Positions 10,601 to 17,526 of a stretch of DNA of 27,138 nt are shown one piece after another. The position numbers and the translations under genes were made by a program. Where the stretch lies: assembly GCA_039105265.1 (NCBI GenBank), contig JAPFFF010000307.1, positions 1-27,138 on the forward strand, given 5' to 3'. Positions within the stretch are counted from its first letter, which is position 1. The number at the start of each line of letters is the position of its first letter. The notes under the pieces are model-generated. The model was not told where the DNA came from, searched no databases, and saw nothing but the letters and a program-made list of their open reading frames with translations. The stretch comes from Tritrichomonas musculus (lineage: Eukaryota > Parabasalia > Tritrichomonadida > Tritrichomonadidae).

Positions 10601-10705
10601 GTCTATATTTTTAAAATCCGTACTTCCTTCTGTTTCATTACGCTTTTCTGATGTTTCTTTTGCAAAAATAAGTTGAAATAACAAGAATAAAAGAATTAAA
10701 ATCAT
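1676..10705 (-). CDS. Giant Pmp-like beta-helix surface protein, type I membrane
   Basis: 3009 residues, one uninterrupted frame. Residues 1-15 form a hydrophobic signal peptide (M-I-L-I-L-L-F-L-L-F...). Residues about 90-2340 are a very long right-handed beta-helix: turns of roughly 22-30 residues carry N-C-T/S-F and F-x-x-N motifs, with G-G-A-I/L-Y-I/S-F signatures clustered near 985-1065, 1560-1640 and 2160-2270, as in chlamydial polymorphic membrane proteins and the Pmp-like family known in T. vaginalis. Most turns carry N-x-S/T sequons. Residues about 2350-2935 are an acidic Ser/Glu stalk, including nineteen 18-residue repeats (about 2446-2789). A single membrane helix (about 2937-2964) is followed by R-K-K-K and a tail of some 43 residues ending D-L-D-F-W-L. 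It is presumably a plasma-membrane adhesin or surface coat protein; the ligand is unknown. It is convergent with the Sel1 gene (264 bp apart), and a mobile element begins 219 bp upstream of the start codon. Confidence 0.93.
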   Translation of the reverse strand: MILILLFLLFQLIFAKETSEKRNETEGSTDFKNIDRKHGNYVSDRSTHTTHHYSNNKFERINNSIIINENYDEDEIYDSHFSDPSLPNDQDYLFIVQKKMTFENIQFNFTSAASNNIGAINIEYDGEVNIRNCTFIGCSSKNAKCSTIYISSIPQRINAKEETGPKIFESNIFTNCGRANSYVVEITFAISSFIFQDQLFEFDNIEDACGAIYLGVTGSFSIINSTFRGTKADGSVLYKHDNIANQEDYFIIESCIFENCIGLTIKIDLPSSSPETVNLTNCRFSSCSSSSLSNVIGTSLTSDSFEFNIENCTFSNCGTENYVIYLDIQSCPTDSCPPIRFIDNVIEFTELNEAAMGIYVCQENRTFLIQKSRFIHCRSRDTVPWASSFYAFKALSAIFEDCVVLDGSSHNCIVFGESVENSVAKNNTFEYLVLRGGGSISAYSANVIIVNNTFIKCGVQITIFALDKGLELCELVDNHYLNCYSGIIDLRIYTKVGEPTLIIKRNVFENHQVSFHSVAFKFENSYYKDVQIQNNVFKNFQGILTNLDEENLTFSFLNCSFVDFSDLGGNIFVFRHEHLKLIFKDCLFERNFIESNNVILSFEMNNETIFENCSFINNSGLNTILINQYNEVSFPVTVLNCSFSNNKCSSKSAIFYAKSFLVDLSIDNCTFSDNSAGDTGSIISVMKETDQSEYQQKISINNCLFLSNNYSNCLVVSNPESKFEITNCNFLNDTQKESQCVLSHSPEFLFENSTIDSKGSSLKFSSSARILNVLSSNFLNNKGGISISGLFTTANIENCIFSDCYVDGIAAVISISNRECFFNNNIVNFSSSDRYKSMGGMTITSQGNIIVTNNQFIRIRKIKYGGIEIIDDYYNFPDGLVVFNYNVIEEAANGQNGVFFISKKYDFNIDSNIINNCRISDFSNTIYLYNSMFYNHSFTLTNLTLSGCSSVCNTGGGFGLWLVFQTNNEGVKKGMFTMQDCLFENNTSNVSDTKEDCGNGGAFSLGLIPGAQTELIINNCSFIGNYAERNGGALSFKLSLPVTIHNCSFIDNFALYAGGAIYIDPINSTEFQSNPKVAISQSIFIGNKESNLLYADGHAIAFALEPIDNTKLIIYDCQFIDNCNSKPLSYSIKVSSKEFNFENSTILFTDKNLSICGLAVQSTSIATIQSSTFINNGNYLEECGDIYITASDEMHITNNTFLNSSSKFGSIHKVYNSNLFILENCFFDNCSGCLRYEGEINSNASLIIRNCTFQNSSRFGENEYTTLYLGGTAKAPIVEHCVFLNCGHERIEYIASIYIILTDDIQYSDSFYFIDNEIIFDDFNESCGSLFLYLSNQFAACINNCSFTNSSRNEDSSSNPNCICVYVIKSLEITNCHFFGGTIIEYDYLYNHYYKEDKDAFVISIRNNYLKDASIINCTFDSTPGAIFSESNGLIIKWNEFKNTSIKTIYINYNDGPKPAEIIENHFYELHRGCIIYYCQDYTNHSNPIIRGNVFETITTPNIDNAFRYAHLYAFIFNVYGDNPLIFENNTFSDFNTQLGGFGGLIDYTETQFKLCFINCSFLNTSQRDQGGSAFKGSDIYNRGNCLVTFDSCYFNGNNGRSYGGCLYFISDLDVIVRNCTFINNAVDNFSYDSGMGGVIYIKTVNELTISDCLFESNHAPECQVFYCENTVLPSSIINCKFIDNVNDQTFNYYLMRPQYSFILLTNKIKLKDCVFQCTKDIFSYPILFKSTTNVSDVTFVNVTCNYSSLLYVPDYVGSESYLPNPTYAYMFNNFSFINCTGNCFVVELNHPYSELQNSLFQFSDDNDRKSGALVVNIFATTFILNNAFINANSVNGTIFFNNEFFSSDESNATIENCTFKRCFCRCFYLTSAYYNYANYYLTNCTFQQCSNSDEKCIICADEAVDAFRFVIDECYFVNCLDFKDGYLIKIDSTTSSYIKKPIVVSNCVFQFDAINKACSAIYVNHSIKEVYIQKSSFINCIMTNDNLLSANSICALNLRKLVVSECSFDHCGNEFGSKSGSVIGINGNTDIFIENCTFNSTSTAISSCTNNVSVIGNTFANVGQNVIQINHDFGTRGFELIENKFAGCTEGTIMSARISHEPAIKGNVFENVNLNQESINSESSHAFVIFINDNSSIIFENNSFIHITTPYGGFGGLFDSSTDSSIDINFIDCYFLNSSQKVSGGALQTAENFNQGNVNLAFKNCFFENNKANDNGGALYLSTKHDIVVDCCSFVSNVASIGNGGAIYISNEVNSNDGIQLISNCTFTSNKANDGFAIYIDGSYHSATIDITGNSFVDNYNKESSESASIISIEACTISREKIMKENSFSNQENGIELLVSEYSCNDPVEPPLDLSSGDGMQSSDQAESEGQNLSGSHSSDESAFLSSSDDSPFSSEEQLSSESSSDDSSYLSESDSFYPSEEYFTSSSIEESGQIPSGVFPPISAESESVYSDESSDSSEFHSESESAYSDESSDSSEIHSESESVYSDESSDSSEFHSESESVYSDESSDSSEFHSESESVYSDESSDSSEFHSESESVYSDESSDSSEFHSESESVYSDESSDSSEFHSESESVYSDESSDSSEFHSESESVYSDESSDSSEFHSESESVYSDESSDSSEFHSESESVYSDESSDSSEIHSESESVYSDESSDSSEFHSESESVYSDESSDSSEFHSESESVYSDESSDSSEFHSESESVYSDESSDSSEFHSESESVYSDESSDSSEFHSESESVYSDESSDSSEFHSESESVYSDESSDSSEFHSESESVYSDESSDSSEFHSESELRSSAGDVSSGGEQLESETSDFSSEKEAGSESLGSFESETSSDSESSLQSEESSLTASSEELEASDFSTGDSQSGSESSSSSLQEEGKSSAYSSNEDHEDPPSASIEIVSENPQPVPGDGTDLSDFSSASENANNVITGKAAGGISKGTLIGIICGVAAAVLVAVVAIVFVVMRKKKMGLNSNGSQSSILEDTGEKLQNDKSTTVKDDDEADLDFWL
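2335..3368 (-). repeat. 54-bp coding tandem repeat, about 19 units (stalk)
   Basis: Nineteen in-frame units of 54 bp encode S-E-S-E-S-V-Y-S-D-E-S-S-D-S-S-E-F-H. Units differ at only a few sites: GAG/GAA before TGG, AATT/ATTT, CTGG/CTTG and CCG/CTG. Only two sites change the protein (F to I in units near 2776 and 3262; V to A once near 3297). The rest are synonymous, so the peptide is conserved while the array turns over. The repeat is highly acidic and Ser-rich, fitting an extended, possibly phosphorylated or glycosylated stalk holding the beta-helix away from the membrane. Confidence 0.95.
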
Positions 10706-10739
10706 ATTTGAAACTATATCTCAAAAAATTCAGAAAAAG

Positions 10740-10746
10740 AATGTAC
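10740..10746 (-). promoter_or_regulatory. Weak candidate initiator for the Pmp-like gene
   Basis: The minus strand reads GTACATT followed by a pyrimidine run, 37 nt upstream of the ATG. It differs from the consensus at its first base (A for T). A similar ACATT plus T-run lies 39 nt upstream of the coiled-coil gene. No perfect initiator is present near either start. Confidence 0.2.
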
Positions 10747-10913
10747 ATTCTCAATCTTAACGTATTTTTTTGAGAATAAAAAATATATTTATATTGGAAT
10801 GGAAAAAATTTTGATGATGTTAAAATATTTATCTACTATAATATATTATTTTTAAATAAAAATTTTTTTATTCGTGGTGGAATTGATATCTTTTTAGATA
10901 AATTTTGAAGATA

Positions 10914-10923
10914 CTTTAAACAT
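10914..10923 (+). repeat. Target-site duplication, left copy (10 bp)
   Basis: CTTTAAACAT lies directly before the GGGACTATATC terminus and is repeated exactly at 20691-20700 directly after the opposite terminus. Confidence 0.9.
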
Positions 10924-11932
10924 GGGACTATATCAAAATTTCCACTTTTTCTCTGGCCAGTATCAAAATTTTCAATTAAAAAAAAATAAGTATCATTTTT
11001 TAATAGAAAAAAAAATTCTAGTATCATATTTTAATAGAAAAACATTTCATGAGTATCACTTTTTTTTATCAATTTTTTTATCTTTTGCAACAAGTACACA
11101 GGAAAAATCTAAAAAAAAATATATCTCGAATCAGCTACAGGAGAACGTTCAAATGATAGTATTTTTATGCAAAAGTAAACAACTCGCTCGACATATTAAA
11201 ATTTATTTCACCAAGAATCATTCGAAAAAAAGTATTTAACGCTGGTTTATTGTAGAAAAACAAGTTTAACATAATTTTTCTCAGCAACATGAGCTAAAAA
11301 CCAGTTTTTCAAATCGATGTCTAATTACGAATAATCAATTTTTTTACGGGTCTACTCATGTACCAAGTTTTACTGCTTCAATTAATATTCTTTATCATTT
11401 TTTACATATATTCATGACTACAAATACTATGTAATTCGCTTTCTATTTTTGAAAATTCTCATGAATATTCAAAAAATTATTCAAAAAACAGAGACAAAAA
11501 TATGTTATATCTACACTATATATAGTATAACTTTAAAATATAGTAGTATTGTTTCTTTATTTTCTTTTTTATGTCTAAAAACTTAATAATTTTGCAAAAT
11601 TGTAAACGAATAATAAACGTTCTTCTTTTTCATTTATTTTTCTTTTCATCAAATTATAAATTCTTTGAGCTTTTTTCTAATGAAAAATTTAACATTTTAA
11701 AAATATTTAGAATTAAATTATTGTAATTTAATGAAAATGATTAAATATTATAATCTAATGAAAATTATCCAATTAATATGATTGAATGTACTTGATTGTT
11801 TAAAATAATTCGATATTTATAAAAAATGCAATTGTTTGAATGTGATTATTTAGAAGATTTAATTTGATTAGAAGAATGTGATTGATTAAAAAATTTATTT
11901 GAATCAATTATATTCAATTATCCCTAGGTAAT
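10924..11932 (+). repeat. Left unique inverted arm
   Basis: 1009 bp that mirror 19681-20690. Comparing by eye block by block, I found one difference, a single extra C in the right arm (beside 10973). The outer 135 bp contain the spaced TATCA motifs. An open frame across the end (10922-11239) begins in flanking DNA and has no coding character. Confidence 0.92.
10931..11058 (+). promoter_or_regulatory. Five phased TATCA motifs at the left terminus
   Basis: TATCA begins at 10931, 10961, 10991, 11022 and 11054: spacings 30, 30, 31, 32 bp. The last four share the longer core GTATCA. Each is followed by an A/T run. The same series is mirrored at the right end. Regular spacing near three helical turns suggests a cooperative binding array, plausibly for transposase; that role is inference. 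Confidence 0.5.
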
Positions 11933-14003
11933 CACTTTCATTTTTTCATTCGCTTTAATTCAATCACTTTTACTCATTCAATCATTTCATTCATTCAATC
12001 ATTTCATTCATTCAATCACTTTCATTCATTCAATCACTTTCATTCATTCAATCACTTTCATTAATTCAATCACTTCATTCATTCAATCATTTAATTCATT
12101 CAATCATTTCATTCATTCAATCACTTTCATTCATTCAATCATTTCATTCATTCAATCACTTTCATTCATTCAATCACTTTCATTCATTCAATCACTTTCA
12201 TTCATTCAATCATTTCATTCATTCAATCACTTTCATTCATTCAATCATTTCATTCATTCAATCACTTTCATTCATTCAATCATTTCATTCATTCAATCAC
12301 TTTCATTCATTCAATCACTTTCATTCATTCAATCATTTCATTCATTCAATCATTTCATTCATTCAATCACTTTCATTCATTCAATCACTTTCATTCATTC
12401 AATCATTTCATTCATTCAATCATTTCATTCATTCAATCACTTTCATTCATTCAATCATTTCATTCATTCAATCACTTTCATTCATTCAATCATTTCATTC
12501 ATTCAATCATTTCATTCATTCAATCATTTCATTCATTCAATCATTTCATTCATTCAATCACTTTCATTCATTCAATCACTTTCATTCATTCAATCACTTT
12601 CATTCATTCAATCACTTTCATTCATTCAATCACTTTCATTCATTCAATCACTTTCATTCATTCAATCACTTTCATTCATTCAATCATTTCATTAATTCAA
12701 TCATTTCATTCATTCAATCATTTCATTCATTCAATCACTTTCATTCATTCAATCATTTCATTCATTCAATCATTTCATTCATTCAATCATTTCATTCATT
12801 CAATCATTTCATTCATTCAATCACTTTCATTCATTCAATCATTTCATTAATTCAATCATTTCATTCATTCAATCATTTCATTCATTCAATCACTTTCATT
12901 CATTCAATCATTTCATTCATTCAATCACTTTCATTCATTCAATCACTTTCATTCATTCAATCACTTTCATTCATTCAATCATTTCATTCATTCAATCACT
13001 TTCATTCATTCAATCATTTCATTAATTCAATCATTTCATTCATTCAATCATTTCATTCATTCAATCACTTTCATTCATTCAATCATTTCATTCATTCAAT
13101 CATTTCATTCATTCAATCATTTCATTCATTCAATCATTTCATTCATTCAATCACTTTCATTCATTCAATCATTTCATTCATTCAATCATTTCATTCATTC
13201 AATCATTTCATTCATTCAATCATTTCATTCATTCAATCATTTCATTCATTCAATCATTTCATTCATTCAATCACTTTCATTCATTCAATCATTTCATTAA
13301 TTCAATCATTTCATTCATTCAATCATTTCATTCATTCAATCACTTTCATTCATTCAATCATTTCATTCATTCAATCACTTTCATTCATTCAATCATTTCA
13401 TTCATTCAATCACTTTCATTCATTCAATCACTTTCATTCATTCAATCACTTTCATTCATTCAATCATTTCATTCATTCAATCACTTTCATTCATTCAATC
13501 ATTTCATTAATTCAATCATTTCATTCATTCAATCATTTCATTCATTCAATCACTTTCATTCATTCAATCATTTCATTCATTCAATCATTTCATTCATTCA
13601 ATCATTTCATTCATTCAATCATTTCATTCATTCAATCATTTCATTAATTCAATCATTTCATTCATTCAATCATTTCATTCATTCAATCACTTTCATTCAT
13701 TCAATCATTTCATTCATTCAATCACTTTCATTCATTCAATCATTTCATTCATTCAATCACTTTCATTCATTCAATCATTTCATTCATTCAATCATTTCAT
13801 TCATTCAATCATTTCATTCATTCAATCATTTCATTCATTCAATCACTTTCATTCATTCAATCACTTTCATTCATTCAATCATTTCATTCATTCAATCATT
13901 TCATTCATTCAATCACTTTCATTCATTCAATCACTTTCATTCATTCAATCACTTTAATTCATTCAATCATTTCATTCATTCAATCACTTTCATTCATTCA
14001 ATT
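11933..14003 (+). repeat. Left minisatellite of mixed 17- and 18-bp units (about 2.07 kb)
   Basis: About 118 units. Type A is AATCATTTCATTCATTC (17 bp); type B is AATCACTTTCATTCATTC (18 bp), differing by one inserted C. A and B are interspersed irregularly. The first 50 bp or so are degenerate and exactly mirrored at the right end. A marker variant with TTAATTC occurs at about 12060, 12691, 12845, 13021, 13296, 13506 and 13643. Mixed unit lengths rule out a conserved reading frame. Confidence 0.95.
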
Positions 14004-14034
14004 AGAATAGATATTAATGATATAATCCTTTAGA

Positions 14035-14273
14035 AACATTTAAATTTTCTCTATTTTTCAGAAGAAATAGGATACCCGATGATGATTATTAACAATTATT
14101 GCAATCATATTCAGAATGATTCTTAGTTTTTGCTTATAATTATTATAATTTTGATCATCAAATAAATTGGTTAAAATTTGAAAGTATTTTTCTGTATTTT
14201 TATCTTCATTTACAAAGGAGAGAATATTGGCTTGAACCATTCTCATTTGCTGTATATATTTCTTACAATCCAT
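14035..14273 (-). pseudogene. 5' fragment of a trichomonad ankyrin-family gene
   Basis: From an ATG at 14273 the minus strand reads M-D-C-K-K-Y-I-Q-Q-M, then L-F-D-D-Q and, near the end, I-V-N-N-H-H-R. This closely resembles the N-terminal domain that precedes DUF3447/ankyrin repeats in large trichomonad protein families (recognised from memory, not searched). The frame stops with TGA at 14060-14058, but continues in the same frame with K-I-E-K-I, as the family would, so the stop looks like a decay mutation. The copy is then cut off at the minisatellite edge (about 14003) with no ankyrin repeats. It lies inside the element core and looks like host gene sequence captured by it, as Pack-MULEs do. 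It could instead be a residue of an older locus. Confidence 0.5.
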
Positions 14274-14380
14274 TACGTTTTGCTTATAGGTGGTTGACTC
14301 TTCTCAATTTTTTAATGTTAAATAAAATGATATTAAATTAGAAATTTATCTCATATAAACTATTTAAACATAATTTATTT

Positions 14381-14561
14381 AGATTAGAAAACTATTCGTT
14401 CGTTAGCGGCCGAGAAATCAATTTTCTCACAATTTTTTTAATAAGTTCAGAAATTTTTTTTTTTATTAAAGGATTTTTGCTAAACTTTTTCAGCTAAAAT
14501 GTATTCAATTTTATGCATTTTTAATTTCTAGACCGCTAACGAATGAATATTCTTTTAATCT
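14381..14561. repeat. 181-bp imperfect inverted-repeat element (MITE-like)
   Basis: 14381-14421 and the reverse complement of 14521-14561 match over about 41 bp with several differences; the core TTCGTTAGCGG is exact. About 99 bp of AT-rich sequence lies between. No clean target duplication is visible, so it may be a small old element or a hairpin. Confidence 0.45.
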
Positions 14562-15050
14562 GTATAAATTTATAGCATATTCTTATAAGAAAAATATATA
14601 TCAATCTCACGAATTTTTATTTTTTTTGACACATAAACTACCTATGTTTTACTTTATCAAAACTGAGTGAATATACAAAAAGTTTCAAAGCTCATAATTT
14701 TTTTATAGCTTTGAAAATTCAATAGTTTATTTTTTATTCTGATATTTTTTTAAATTTCAATTAATATGAGTGACTGGTTTATAAATCAATTTGATGTTAC
14801 TTTTAGCTTTGTTAAAATAATTACCAAATACAATGCACATGATTTGTTTCTAATTTTTATGTGCTCATTATGTAAATCATTTTATATAACCAAAAAATCA
14901 GCAAAAAACGCCATTGTAAAGATAAATGTAACATCAAAAGACTTGAAAATAATTTAATGTTAAAATATTTAATGATTTTACTTTCGAAAAAAACATTTCG
15001 TCCAATTTATGAAGAGATCAAAACAAAAATTTCAGGGTTTGGTGATTTCA
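14562..15050. other. AT-rich core sequence, nothing recognised
   Basis: A 63-codon frame at 14766-14957 (plus) has no recognisable motif, no initiator and the base composition of the surroundings, so I do not call it a gene. No repeat or RNA gene is visible. Confidence 0.5.
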
Positions 15051-15462
15051 TCATCTAGAACTACTGGGGTTTATCAGTTTTGATTATGAAAAATATGATC
15101 CAGAATATCAATAATTTTTGCTTTGCTTATAGCAAGTGTTGCAGATATATAACGTGCTCGAGTGAATGGAATTCAATTCTTTCATTTTCAGCATGAGTAG
15201 TAAGATTAAGGGATGCGACGTATACTCACTCTACACGCTTTTAAAACCTTCTAAGACCTCCGAGAACACTTATGGACCTTCAATATATATAGCTTTCCAA
15301 CGAGTTTCTAAACCATAGATCGAACTTTAGTGAGTTAATGATATACATGAGAGGGTTCCTCAGTAAAGTTCTAGTAACCGATATAACTACACTGAAATCC
15401 TGTTTACGATATCTCTATAAATAACCCCAAACACGAATTTAAAAGATTTTTTAATCCAATAT

Positions 15463-15467
15463 TCATA
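15463..15467 (+). promoter_or_regulatory. Candidate initiator of the orphan ORF
   Basis: TCATA fits TCA-pyrimidine-T/A; the predicted start at A15465 leaves an 11-nt leader before the ATG at 15476, as in trichomonad genes. Confidence 0.4.
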
Positions 15468-15475
15468 AATAAAAT

Positions 15476-15757
15476 ATGACTACAGAAATGAGTTTCAGAG
15501 AAATACCTTCTACGAATAGTAAGAACAAGAATACAACAGAGCCAAGTCTAGAAGAGTTGTATACTATAGATGATTTACCATTACTGAAAAGAGCGATTAC
15601 GGAGTTAACTGCTAAATGCGACCATAAAACATTTAATACTCAGTTATGTCTTAATCTTAATGCTAGTAAATTCAATGCTAGATCCTTAAATGAAGATTTA
15701 CCCATAAAGAATAAACGATTCACGAAACGCAATGATAAGCTCTGTAATATATCTTGA
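15476..15757 (+). CDS. Orphan 93-residue ORF, probably the start of a decayed gene
   Basis: The 93-residue product is hydrophilic and rich in Ser, Thr, Asn, Lys and Leu (M-T-T-E-M-S-F-R-E-I-P...; E-E-L-Y-T-I-D-D-L-P-L-L-K-R-A-I). I do not recognise a family. Its initiator, composition and amino-acid use look coding. Sequence between its stop and the mariner-like element at 15959 still has coding-like composition but no long open frame, suggesting that this is the N-terminal remnant of a longer gene no longer intact. Being in the core of a transposon, it might derive from a gene for mobility, but nothing in it shows that; a captured host gene is equally possible. Confidence 0.4.
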   Translation: MTTEMSFREIPSTNSKNKNTTEPSLEELYTIDDLPLLKRAITELTAKCDHKTFNTQLCLNLNASKFNARSLNEDLPIKNKRFTKRNDKLCNIS

Positions 15758-15958
15758 ACAGTACCACGAAAGAATATCGAACCAGAAAAGAGTGATACAT
15801 ATAAATCTAGATATTACGATCAAAATACGAAATCATTTAGTACCTAGCACAATTTCTTGAAGTACTAAATCGACACGTGAAAAGGTTAGATCTACCTCGA
15901 TATCTATCCTGTTTAGTAACCTCAACGATAAAATGGTATTTTTCATTAAACATTACTA

Positions 15959-16855
15959 TAGGCCATTCAATAAGTTCGTAACTTCTACTTTTTAGAAAGT
16001 AGAAATGATTATTCAAATAATAAATATAATAATAATAATATATGAACGATACTCTATAATTTGCTAAAATAGTTTGCTATTATAACTAATATTCACTGAG
16101 TTGTTGTGAGTTTAAAATTTATTACTTTTAAATTTTCATTTTTTGGAATATTAAAGGAGTTATAAAAATATTTAGTTCAAATCATATGAATGATAAAAAA
16201 AATTGTCAAATTGATATATTTTTGGAAACATGCCAAATTATGTTTATCCAAACCTAAAAATTATATATGGCTCAATATGCATACGTTATGATCCGTTAAA
16301 GTACGTTAAGCCTTACTTTTTCAAAAGAATCTATGGTTTGAAGCCCTATTCAAAAGATTCATAAAAAAAAATATATTAATTAATAAGACATTGATTTAAT
16401 ATATATGTATATAAAAAATCAATGAAAAGTAATTGTTATATATTTCCAAATGTATATATATATTCAAATTTTTGAAAAAAAATAGCCAAAAAAGGTCAAA
16501 ATCATTGAATTTTTTTATTGAAACATTTTTATTTAGATATTTTCAAAACCATTGGTTAATGATTTATCAATTTTATAATTAATTATAATAATAGTGTATG
16601 TATATTACCTATATCAATATTCGGATAAATGAAAAGTATTTCATGCATTGAGTAAATACCACAAAAATTCAATAATCATTTTTCAGCCTTAAATTGAAAA
16701 AAATCTCTTAAAAGTACTGAATAATAAATTAAACAAAAATCGAAAATAATAAATGTATAGATATTGATGAAATGCTTATATATAAATAAATAAATATTTT
16801 ATATCATATCTATATGTGGAAAAAAGTGCCAGTTACGAACTTATTGAATGACCTA
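15959..16855. mobile_element. 897-bp mariner-like non-autonomous element (nested)
   Basis: Ends read TAGGCCATTCAATAAGTTCG on the left and, reverse-complemented, TAGGTCATTCAATAAGTTCG on the right: inverted repeats of about 26 bp with one mismatch, flanked by TA on both sides (15957-15958, 16856-16857). The TA duplication and the CATTCAATAAGTTC-type terminus fit the Tc1/mariner superfamily, which is abundant in Trichomonas. The interior is AT-rich, with no open frame long enough for a D,D34D transposase. It interrupts the GC-richer island, so it inserted later than that sequence. Confidence 0.65.
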
Positions 16856-16862
16856 TATTATC

Positions 16863-17206
16863 GAATACATTACTTACATATATCTTTTACAGATACATCA
16901 CATCGAGTAACCTATCAAATACATTATTTGTAAATACATAACAAATTCGTGTTAAGTAATATATTGACACAGAACACAGATCATACACATATATTTTTGG
17001 ATAATACTCGACATATCGAAAACTATGAAATGCATTAATAACAATAATATTAACGAATAAATTAGTGAGTACATTATCGAATACATTTATATTAACAATA
17101 GCAATCATGCATTAAAGAATACATTTGCAATTTTAGAAATGATTTATAAACTGTAATAAGTGGACCTTTACGAATACATTTACGATTATACATTAATAAA
17201 TACATG
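16863..17206 (+). repeat. Dispersed GAATACATT motifs
   Basis: GAATACATT occurs at 16863, 17079, 17117 and 17172, with near copies at 16917 and 17198. Spacing is irregular. It may be a decayed tandem repeat. An open frame on the minus strand here (16887-17108) is composed of these motifs and is not called a gene. Confidence 0.35.
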
Positions 17207-17417
17207 AATGAATATATTTATGACAGCATTAACCAATACCAACTTAAACCACTTTTAACGAATTTCATATGTGAACCCTATACTAGAAAATACTGTTTTC
17301 GATCGAAATGTTTTTTGAAAATTTTTAATTATAAATTTTTGACCTAAACTTTTTCATAATTTGGAAGTATTGAAAGATATATTCTATGAGTTTATTCAAT
17401 GCTGATAAGTTTACAGC

Positions 17418-17469
17418 ATTTTTGGAATGTACGCCCTTAATAACTTTTTCATGAGTACATTCCATAAAT
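17418..17469. repeat. Hairpin with 15-bp stem
   Basis: GGAATGTAC (17424-17432) pairs exactly with GTACATTCC (17455-17463); the stem extends outward to 17418/17469 with one mismatch, around a 22-nt loop. No U-run follows in a way that would identify a terminator. Function unknown. Confidence 0.5.
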
Positions 17470-17526
17470 CCTCTTATTTTAATATTATTATTACTTTATA
17501 AAGCTCTCTGTTTTTTAAATTGAGTA

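Larger units (their letters stand above)
15051..15958 (+). other. GC-richer island inside the element core
   Basis: This stretch is clearly less AT-rich than its surroundings: 15181-15240 is 40 percent G+C against roughly 15-25 percent in neighbouring core sequence. It contains the orphan ORF at 15476 and about 430 bp of non-coding sequence before it. It is cut on the right by the mariner-like element. The composition suggests captured sequence or the remains of a gene once carried by the element. Confidence 0.5.

Noticed and set aside
10922-11239. 105-codon open frame at the left terminus
   Set aside because: It starts in the flanking duplication, crosses the terminus and reads AT-rich low-complexity sequence with the TATCA motifs; the mirrored arm lacks the same start.
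11933-14003. CRISPR-like regular repeat array
   Set aside because: There are no spacers: 17- and 18-bp units follow each other directly. The context is eukaryotic.
11933-14003. Repetitive protein encoded by the minisatellite
   Set aside because: Units of 17 bp shift the frame each time and the A/B mixture prevents any stable frame; no long open frame is seen.
14766-14957. 63-codon open frame in the core
   Set aside because: No initiator, motif or coding composition; length is within chance for such sequence.
16887-17108. 73-codon minus-strand frame
   Set aside because: Formed by the GAATACATT motifs in AT-rich DNA; hydrophobic low-complexity product without recognisable motif or initiator.
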